Source of the DNA: Desulfuromonadales bacterium
GTDB lineage: Bacteria > Desulfobacterota > Desulfuromonadia > Desulfuromonadales > UBA2294
DNA length: 19,942 bases
Assembly (NCBI GenBank): GCA_030591795.1
Contig: JAUVAJ010000002.1
Coordinates: 1 to 19,942, forward strand
Reading direction: 5' to 3'
Positions 14,877-19,942 of this stretch are shown here, piece by piece. The translations under genes were made by a program, and so were the position numbers. The stretch's first letter is position 1. Every line of letters begins with the position of its first letter. A model generated the notes under the pieces. The model made no database searches. It saw only the letters and a list, made by a program, of their open reading frames with translations, and was not told the DNA's origin.

Positions 14877-15964
14877 AACTCACCTTTTGTTATTTCAGAG
14901 GGGAAACGACCGGCCACAGTCCCGTCGTACCCGATCAACAGCAACTCAAGCGCCTGCCCGGAAACCAGGTTGCGCATCTGAGTCAACGCTTCAGCCGCAA
15001 CCCGATCGACCAGCTTCTGCATACCGGTAAAAGAGGTAAACACCTCCCGCGCTGTGTTGGCACACTCTATCGCTTTCGAAGTCGTCGCGTCAAGGCCGAC
15101 CAGACGCCCCCAGGCCGCCAATTGCGACAGGTCGAGCGTTGATGAATTGACATGCGTCTGACGATGACCACAGGCAATTTTCAGCAGTTTGGCAAACTGG
15201 GCAGCGACAATAATTTGCGGCACCTGTTTGCGCACGCACGCCTCGAGGGCATAACCGACATGGTCGCCCATCATGACATACGCCTCTTCCGGCAGATCAA
15301 GCTCGGTCTCGGCAACCTGTTCACTGCTGCGACCGGTGACCAGCACCACACAATTACTGCCGCTGGCCAAAGCGACATCGATAGCGGTGTCGATGGTGTC
15401 AGTCCAGGCCCGGTGCGAGATCGGTCGCACGATGCCGGTGGTGCCGAGAATCGACAGTCCGCCAACAACACCGAGTCGTGCATTCAGCGTCCGCTCGGCC
15501 CGTTTCTCACCATCCGGAATCGTAATGGTCGCTACCGCGCCTTGAGTTGACAACGCGTCGCCGAACACCGAGGTCAGAGCCTGTTCAAGCATCTGTCGCG
15601 GCACCGGGTTAATCGCCGGTTCACCGACCGCGACCGGCAGACCCGGCTTGGTCACCTGGCCAACACCACGACCGGCCAACAACTCAACCCCCGGAGTATT
15701 AATAAACTTTACCTCAACATGAACCTCGACGCCGTGGGTCACATCCGGATCGTCACCGGCATCCTTGACCACGAAACAGCTGGCTTTTGTACGATCGAAC
15801 GACGGCCCTGCGATCTTGAAGTTGACCATGTCTCCAGTCGGCAACGGCAAGTCAACGGAGGCGACTGTCTGCTGATCACGCAACATCAGCGCCGAACCGA
15901 GGGCCGCCGCCGCGGCGCAAGCGCCGGTGGTGTATCCGCTGCGAAGTTTTTTCTTTCTGGCCAC
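14873..15964 (-). CDS. cbiD: Cobalt-precorrin-5B C1-methyltransferase CbiD
   Basis: Methylates C1 of cobalt-precorrin-5B; CbiD is unrelated in fold to the other methylases and is a marker of the anaerobic pathway. Visible signatures are LRSGYTTGACAAAAA at the N-terminus, VGGLSILGTTGIVRPIS in the middle, and MGDHVGYALE. 363 residues is full length. The start is GTG at 15964; the Lys/Arg-rich MARKKKLRSGYTTG beginning fits the family, and AAGGA lies about 12 nt upstream. It follows cbiC after 15 nt and overlaps cbiET by 4 nt. Confidence 0.95.
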   Translation of the reverse strand: MARKKKLRSGYTTGACAAAAALGSALMLRDQQTVASVDLPLPTGDMVNFKIAGPSFDRTKASCFVVKDAGDDPDVTHGVEVHVEVKFINTPGVELLAGRGVGQVTKPGLPVAVGEPAINPVPRQMLEQALTSVFGDALSTQGAVATITIPDGEKRAERTLNARLGVVGGLSILGTTGIVRPISHRAWTDTIDTAIDVALASGSNCVVLVTGRSSEQVAETELDLPEEAYVMMGDHVGYALEACVRKQVPQIIVAAQFAKLLKIACGHRQTHVNSSTLDLSQLAAWGRLVGLDATTSKAIECANTAREVFTSFTGMQKLVDRVAAEALTQMRNLVSGQALELLLIGYDGTVAGRFPSEITKGEL

Positions 15965-15979
15965 GTTGCAGTTTCTTCC

Positions 15980-16618
15980 TTATCCGTTGGCATCTTTCGC
16001 CAACAGGACAATCGCATTGAAGATAGCAGCCGCAATCGCCGAGCCACCCTTGCGGCCACGACAGGTTATCTGCGGCAGACCCGATTCGACCAGCGCCTGC
16101 TTCGATTCAGCCGCACCGACAAAACCGACCGGCGCACCGACAATCAGCTCGGGTTTAACCCCTTCCTCGCGACAAAACCGGAGCAGCTCGTACAGCGCCG
16201 TCGGCGCGTTGCCGATCAGAAAAATCTGACAACCGGCCTGCACCCCTTTACGCAACGCAACAATCGACCGGGTCACCCCTTCTGTCCGAGCCTGTTCCGC
16301 AACATCGGCATCGGCAACATAACAATGAACTGAACCGCCGAATTCCGCCAGACGATTCTTGTTTATCCCGGCACGCACCATGTTGGTATCGCAATAAACC
16401 TTGGCACCACTACCGACTGCAGCGATTCCGGCGTCAAGCGCGCCAGGAGTGAAAAACATACTGTCGACAAACTCGAAATCAGCCGTAGTATGTATCACCC
16501 GCCGAACCACCGGCCATTCACTATCTGAAAACGCATGCTCGCCAGCTTCGGCATCGATTATGGCAAAGCTCTCGGCCTCGATCGCCTGCGGATCACGAAT
16601 ATACCCGGTATCGCTCAT
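15980..16618 (-). CDS. cbiC: Cobalt-precorrin-8 methylmutase CbiC
   Basis: Moves a methyl group from C11 to C12 to give cobyrinic acid. The catalytic histidine is in RRVIHTTADF; other family blocks are VYCDTNMVRAGI, IGNAPTALYELL, GAPVGFVGAAESK and RGRKGGSAIAAAIFNA. There are two candidate ATGs, 16624 and 16618. AGGA lies 3 nt from the first and 9 nt from the second, so the second is preferred; it places the catalytic His at position 43, the number it has in Pseudomonas denitrificans CobH. 212 residues, normal length. It lies 11 nt after cbiX. Confidence 0.94.
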   Translation of the reverse strand: MSDTGYIRDPQAIEAESFAIIDAEAGEHAFSDSEWPVVRRVIHTTADFEFVDSMFFTPGALDAGIAAVGSGAKVYCDTNMVRAGINKNRLAEFGGSVHCYVADADVAEQARTEGVTRSIVALRKGVQAGCQIFLIGNAPTALYELLRFCREEGVKPELIVGAPVGFVGAAESKQALVESGLPQITCRGRKGGSAIAAAIFNAIVLLAKDANG

Positions 16619-16629
16619 AGTCATCTATC

Positions 16630-17019
16630 CTAATCCCAGCCCGAGGCAGTAATCGCTTCAGCCACCCGGTCACAGACAATCTCTGCCAGCTTTGGATGAG
16701 TGCCGAGTGGACTACCCATACTCAATTCAAGGCCGGGATAACGCTCCATTGCGGACTGCATTTCAGCCGGCAAATCCTCAAGCACATGGGCTCCGGCAAA
16801 CAGGAAATAAGGGTAGAGCAGGATACGCTCGCCGCCTTGATCGACACAACGATCGATCCCGGTTTGGATATCCGGCTCGTGCAGTTCGCGAAAGGCGACC
16901 TCAACGATATCGTAGTTCCCCTGCTGACGTACCTGTTTGGCAATCATTCGCAGAGCATCATTCGCTTCGGACACGCGTGAGCCGTGCCCCATCAACAAAA
17001 TTGCTGTCTTTTTGTTCAC
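16630..17019 (-). CDS. cbiX: Sirohydrochlorin cobaltochelatase, short form CbiX
   Basis: Inserts cobalt into sirohydrochlorin, the entry step of the anaerobic route. At 129 residues it is the short, single-domain CbiX (CbiXS) that works as a homodimer. The two family histidines are visible: H12 in LLMGHGSR and H78 in LYPYFLFAGAHVLEDL. There is no C-terminal His-rich or iron-sulfur extension. The start is GTG at 17019, with AAGAGA about 8 nt upstream. It follows cbiA after 25 nt. A sirohydrochlorin ferrochelatase (SirB-like) is a possible alternative by family alone, but the operon makes cobalt the likely metal. Confidence 0.92.
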   Translation of the reverse strand: MNKKTAILLMGHGSRVSEANDALRMIAKQVRQQGNYDIVEVAFRELHEPDIQTGIDRCVDQGGERILLYPYFLFAGAHVLEDLPAEMQSAMERYPGLELSMGSPLGTHPKLAEIVCDRVAEAITASGWD

Positions 17020-17044
17020 AATGGTGTCTCTTTCTCATTATGGA

Positions 17045-18463
17045 TTATCGAATTGCCGCTCTAAATTTCCGACAAGCCGCGACCAACCGTTCGGCGACCT
17101 CCGGACAACTGGCAAAGTGTAGATGAATGTATGAACCGAGACAGTTCTTGTACATAAACCCCTCGGTCGGTTGTTCTCTGCCATCAGCCCGACTGACCTG
17201 ATATGTTCGCTTTACAGCTTTAGGCATCTGCAGGTCGGTGTAGTGATACTCATGCCCACGCAGAACTATTCCGGCCGGGCCGAGCAGACATTCCCGAGTC
17301 AAGGTTACCTCGCGGTAGCCGAGGGCCCGACGTTGTTTTTCCAACCGGGGCGTCGCCGGAAACAATCCGGTCATCGCCGCGCCGTCAAGGCTGGTACAAA
17401 GGTAAAGTAAGCCGCCACACTCGGCATAGACCGGCAGACCAGCTTCAATCCGCTCGGCCAGTTCGTTGCGCAGTGACCGGTTGGCTTCTAGTTGCTCTGC
17501 GTACAGTTCCGGATAACCGCCGCCCAAAATCAGACCGTCAAGATCGTTCGGCAACACCGCATCGGTCAACGGCGAAAATGGCACCAGCTCTGCTCCGGCG
17601 GCGACCAGTCGGTCGAGATTATCCTGATAGTAGAAACAGAACGCAGCATCGCGGGCGATGCCGATCCGGACTGCCTGGTTGTTTTCCCCCTTTGCCAAAG
17701 GGGGATTAAGGGGGATTTTATCGTCGGCAAATCCCCCCCGTCCCCCCTTTGCCAAAGAGGGGAGATCTATTATGACATCAATATCGATATGTTTCTCGAG
17801 CCAATCGGCCAGCCGCTCAAGCAAGGCGGCGTCGAGATGCCCTTCTTCAGCCGTCATCAACCCGAGGTGTCGCTCAGGCAAACCAATCTCCTCGGAACGC
17901 GGCAAGCAACCGAGAACCGGCGGTAGATCGGGGACTGAAGCACAAGCGTCGCGCAGCAACTGTTCGTGACGCTCGGAACCGACCCGGTTCAAAATTACAC
18001 CTGCCCATTCCAGCTCCGGATTGAAGCGACAGAAACCGGAGATCAGGGCAGCGACACTGCGCGCCTGCGAACGGGCATCGACCACCAGCAGCACCTTGCC
18101 GCCGAGCCAACCGGCAATCTCAGCGCTGCTGCCGACATCACTCGTACCGGAGGCGCCATCAAACAGCCCCATCACCCCTTCAATCAGAGCAACATCGGAC
18201 CCGGCTGCAGCCCGGTAAAACAATCGCTTGACCTCTCGCTCACCACACATCCAGCCGTCGAGATTGTGCGAGGTCCGGCCAGCGGCCAACCGGTGCAAGC
18301 CGGGATCGATGTAATCCGGTCCGACCTTGAACGGCGCGACCCGCAGACCACGACGACGCAAAGCGGCCAGCAGACCAAGGGTGACCGTGGTCTTGCCACA
18401 GCCGCTCGATGGTGCCGCGATCAGCAGCGGTTGCAAGCTGTCAGTTTTTCGCTGAGCGTCCAC
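17045..18463 (-). CDS. cbiA: Cobyrinate a,c-diamide synthase CbiA with repeat-encoded insertion
   Basis: ATP- and glutamine-dependent amidation of side chains a and c. Residues 10-230 are the ATP-binding domain with the P-loop APSSGCGKTT (17-26), PFKVGPDYIDP and EGVMGLFDG. Residues ~265-472 are the class I amidotransferase: GLILGGGYPELYAEQL, nucleophile C349 in YAECGGLLYL, and His447/449 in GSYIHLHF. Between them residues ~234-260 (LAKGGRGGF...NPPLAKGE) are encoded by a palindromic repeat element and are not part of the family core; without them the length is near 445. Both catalytic domains look intact. The start is GTG with AGGA 6 nt upstream. It lies 29 nt after cobC. Confidence 0.94.
   Translation of the reverse strand: MDAQRKTDSLQPLLIAAPSSGCGKTTVTLGLLAALRRRGLRVAPFKVGPDYIDPGLHRLAAGRTSHNLDGWMCGEREVKRLFYRAAAGSDVALIEGVMGLFDGASGTSDVGSSAEIAGWLGGKVLLVVDARSQARSVAALISGFCRFNPELEWAGVILNRVGSERHEQLLRDACASVPDLPPVLGCLPRSEEIGLPERHLGLMTAEEGHLDAALLERLADWLEKHIDIDVIIDLPSLAKGGRGGFADDKIPLNPPLAKGENNQAVRIGIARDAAFCFYYQDNLDRLVAAGAELVPFSPLTDAVLPNDLDGLILGGGYPELYAEQLEANRSLRNELAERIEAGLPVYAECGGLLYLCTSLDGAAMTGLFPATPRLEKQRRALGYREVTLTRECLLGPAGIVLRGHEYHYTDLQMPKAVKRTYQVSRADGREQPTEGFMYKNCLGSYIHLHFASCPEVAERLVAACRKFRAAIR
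17686..17764. repeat. Palindromic repeat element inside cbiA
   Basis: Two inverted copies of a ~35-bp unit face each other around a loop of about 10 nt. Each copy holds a CCCCTTTGCCAAAG-type hairpin (17686-17704 and 17746-17763), and the inner arms GGGGGATTT and AAATCCCCC also pair. The G/C-run composition is unlike the surrounding gene. Elements of this CCCCTTTGCCAAAGGGGG type are familiar as dispersed intergenic repeats in deltaproteobacteria; here it is read through in frame. Confidence 0.78.
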
Positions 18464-18492
18464 TCTCTATCCTGATTCCTTGAACTTGATAG

Positions 18493-19092
18493 TTACCCAT
18501 TCAGTAGTCGAACCACCGAATTACCATCAGCATAATAGTCGATGCTGTTCAGACAACCGAAGTCCTGTTCAATAGAAAATAATGATTCCAGCGGAGCGCC
18601 AATGGCATCGAGCATAATGATTCGGTTGACACCCCCATGGGCAACGACAACAATCTCCTCACCCTGATGTTTATCAACCAACTCCTGAATAACCGGCCGG
18701 ATGCGTTTGGCGACATCGAGTAGGTTCTCCCCATTCGGAAACGGAATATTGACAATATCCTTGAGTCGTTTCTTCCAGAGTTTTGGGTGTTTTTTCAGGA
18801 TTTCGTCCCAGGTCATCCCCTGCCAGTCACCGGCATCTATTTCACGCAGTTCAGGATTTGTAATCGGTTGCAGATCGTAGCCGGCAGCAAGCAGGGTTGC
18901 CCCGTCGACGCAACGAGACAAATCGCTGCAGTAGACCGCCGCAACCGGGAACTTCTTAATCCGCATCTGCAAAAAACCGATCTGCGCCAACCCTTTCGGA
19001 GTCAGCGCGACATCACTCTGGCCGTTGTAGCGTTTCTCTTCGGCCCCTTCGACTTCGCCATGCCGGATCAGGTGCAGACGGGTTCGCTTCAT
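18493..19092 (-). CDS. cobC: Alpha-ribazole-5'-phosphate phosphatase (histidine phosphatase family)
   Basis: Histidine phosphatase of 199 residues that, by context, removes the 5' phosphate of alpha-ribazole or of adenosylcobalamin phosphate in lower-ligand assembly. The phosphohistidine motif is LIRHGEVEG (H11); the other pocket residues are R60 (SDLSRCVD), E84 (LREIDAGDWQG) and H152 (VVVAHGGVNR). The frame extends to 19119, but AAGGAG at 19099-19104 is 6 nt before ATG 19092, right where the family starts. It follows cobS after 27 nt and precedes cbiA by 29 nt. Other members of the superfamily share these residues, so the specific substrate rests on the operon. Confidence 0.9.
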   Translation of the reverse strand: MKRTRLHLIRHGEVEGAEEKRYNGQSDVALTPKGLAQIGFLQMRIKKFPVAAVYCSDLSRCVDGATLLAAGYDLQPITNPELREIDAGDWQGMTWDEILKKHPKLWKKRLKDIVNIPFPNGENLLDVAKRIRPVIQELVDKHQGEEIVVVAHGGVNRIIMLDAIGAPLESLFSIEQDFGCLNSIDYYADGNSVVRLLNG

Positions 19093-19119
19093 AAGTAACT
19101 CCTTAGTCGCACTGGCCAC

Positions 19120-19869
19120 TTAGATAAGCGCCAGAATAAACAACAGACTCATCACTTCGACAATTTCGGTCGCGGCGCCAAGCACATCACCGGTCACACC
19201 GCCGAGACGATTCTGGAAGTAGCGCAACAGCAGCATCGCAACTATACCAAACAGAAAAACCAGAAAAATACCATTGAAGCCAAACAACACCAGCGCCGCA
19301 GCAATCAAGGTGCCGGTGGCGATCATCACTTCGCGCTCGCCAACCTGTTCGATAAAAACAGCTCCGGTGCCACCCTCGGGCCGTAAATATTTACAGTAAC
19401 TGGCAAGCACTACCTGAATCCAGCGCCCGGCAGCCGGAGTGATGATCAACGCCGCCGATTTCATCTCCAGACTGACATTATACAGGGAGAGATATTTCAG
19501 CAGCAGGACCATGACCAGACCGACCACACCGATGGCGCCGACCCGACTGTCCTTCATGATATGCAAAATACTTTCGCGATCATGGCCCCCGGCCAGACCA
19601 TCGATCAGATCGGCAATACCATCCAGATGCAAGGCACCGGTGGCAAGGATCATAAACAGGATCAACAGACAGTCGAGCACCGGGCGAGGAATCAGACCAT
19701 CAAGCAACCAGTTCAGTACCACCAGACCGAGGCCGATTACCAGTCCGGCAGCCGGGAAAAACCCCATACTGCGCGCCAGACGCTCCGGTTCCGGAGTCAG
19801 GTCGTCAGCCACCGGAAAGATGGTCAGAAACGACATTGCTGTGCGAAAATCATCCCATTCCTGCCGCAT
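19120..19869 (-). CDS. cobS: Adenosylcobinamide-GDP ribazoletransferase CobS
   Basis: Inner-membrane enzyme that joins adenosylcobinamide-GDP to alpha-ribazole (phosphate), the last assembly step. Signatures: FLTIFPV near the N-terminus, the acidic active-site stretch ALHLDGIADLIDGLAGG (79-95) followed by MKDSRVGAIGV, and GGVTGDVLGAATEIVEV (223-239) close to the C-terminus. Several hydrophobic helices and 249 residues are typical. AAGGAG lies about 8 nt upstream of ATG 19869, inside the end of cobT, whose stop is 3 nt away. Confidence 0.95.
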   Translation of the reverse strand: MRQEWDDFRTAMSFLTIFPVADDLTPEPERLARSMGFFPAAGLVIGLGLVVLNWLLDGLIPRPVLDCLLILFMILATGALHLDGIADLIDGLAGGHDRESILHIMKDSRVGAIGVVGLVMVLLLKYLSLYNVSLEMKSAALIITPAAGRWIQVVLASYCKYLRPEGGTGAVFIEQVGEREVMIATGTLIAAALVLFGFNGIFLVFLFGIVAMLLLRYFQNRLGGVTGDVLGAATEIVEVMSLLFILALI

Positions 19870-19872
19870 AGT

Positions 19873-19942
19873 CTATTCTCCTTCGGAGACGCCAGCCTGT
19901 TCAAAGGTGGCGATCTCCCGATAGCCGCACAACGCTGCCTCG
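19873..19942 (-). CDS. cobT: CobT, 3' end only
   Basis: The last 22 codons of a minus-strand gene cut by the window edge, reading EAALCGYREIATFEQAGVSEGE and a TAG stop. The ATFEQAGVS ending is characteristic of nicotinate-nucleotide:dimethylbenzimidazole phosphoribosyltransferase, which makes alpha-ribazole phosphate, the substrate of CobC and CobS. The stop is 3 nt before cobS. The identification rests on a short tail plus gene order. Confidence 0.7.
   Translation of the reverse strand, partial: EAALCGYREIATFEQAGVSEGE

Noticed and set aside
19104..19120. Possible B12-box-like text (GCACTGGCCACT) suggesting a riboswitch
   Set aside because: It lies in the 27-nt gap between cobS and cobC with no room for the riboswitch aptamer; a riboswitch is expected upstream of the operon.

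Overview
The window looks like a piece of chromosome from an anaerobic deltaproteobacterium, most likely a Desulfuromonadales (Geobacter/Desulfuromonas/Pelobacter-type) organism. The basis is a complete-looking anaerobic (early cobalt insertion) cobalamin operon with a short CbiX, a fused CbiET, a DUF302 protein, small Cys-rich proteins and repeat types common in that group. The taxonomic call is inference. The right two thirds is visibly more GC-rich than the left third.

Left region (1-6686), accessory and mixed strand: a LysR-type regulator (+); two tandem paralogous lipoproteins with an LssY C-terminal-like domain (+, overlapping ATGA); a perfect 32-bp palindrome that can act as a two-way terminator; then on the minus strand a DUF2490-type outer-membrane protein, a bile acid:sodium symporter (BASS) family transporter, a DUF302 protein and a 66-residue protein with an eight-ligand zinc cross-brace spacing. 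A divergent 240-bp region separates these from a plus-strand His/Lys/Cys-rich 87-residue protein.

Right region (6692-19942), one minus-strand operon read right to left: cobT (3' end only), cobS, cobC, cbiA, cbiX, cbiC, cbiD, cbiET, cbiL, cbiF, cbiG, cbiH-cbiP fusion, cbiB, cobD. Gaps are 29 nt or less and several genes overlap, so the set is probably one transcript with translational coupling. CbiX inserts cobalt into sirohydrochlorin. CbiL, CbiH, CbiF, CbiG, CbiD, CbiE/T and CbiC build the corrin ring. CbiA and CbiP amidate it. CobD and CbiB make and attach the aminopropanol arm. CobT, CobC and CobS make and attach the lower ligand. Cobalt-precorrin-6A reductase (CbiJ), the adenosyltransferase and CobU are not in the window. 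Any cobalamin riboswitch would lie upstream of cobT, outside it.

The most unusual sequence features are: (1) a palindromic repeat encoding an in-frame ~27-residue insertion in CbiA between its ATP-binding and amidotransferase domains; (2) a CbiH-CbiP fusion whose linker is encoded by about eleven degenerate 7-nt tandem repeats; (3) a DUF2490 gene whose promoter, ribosome binding site and signal peptide all point to an ATC start codon; (4) the 66-residue protein with PHD/FYVE-like ligand spacing. No tRNA, rRNA, CRISPR, insertion sequence or phage gene was seen.
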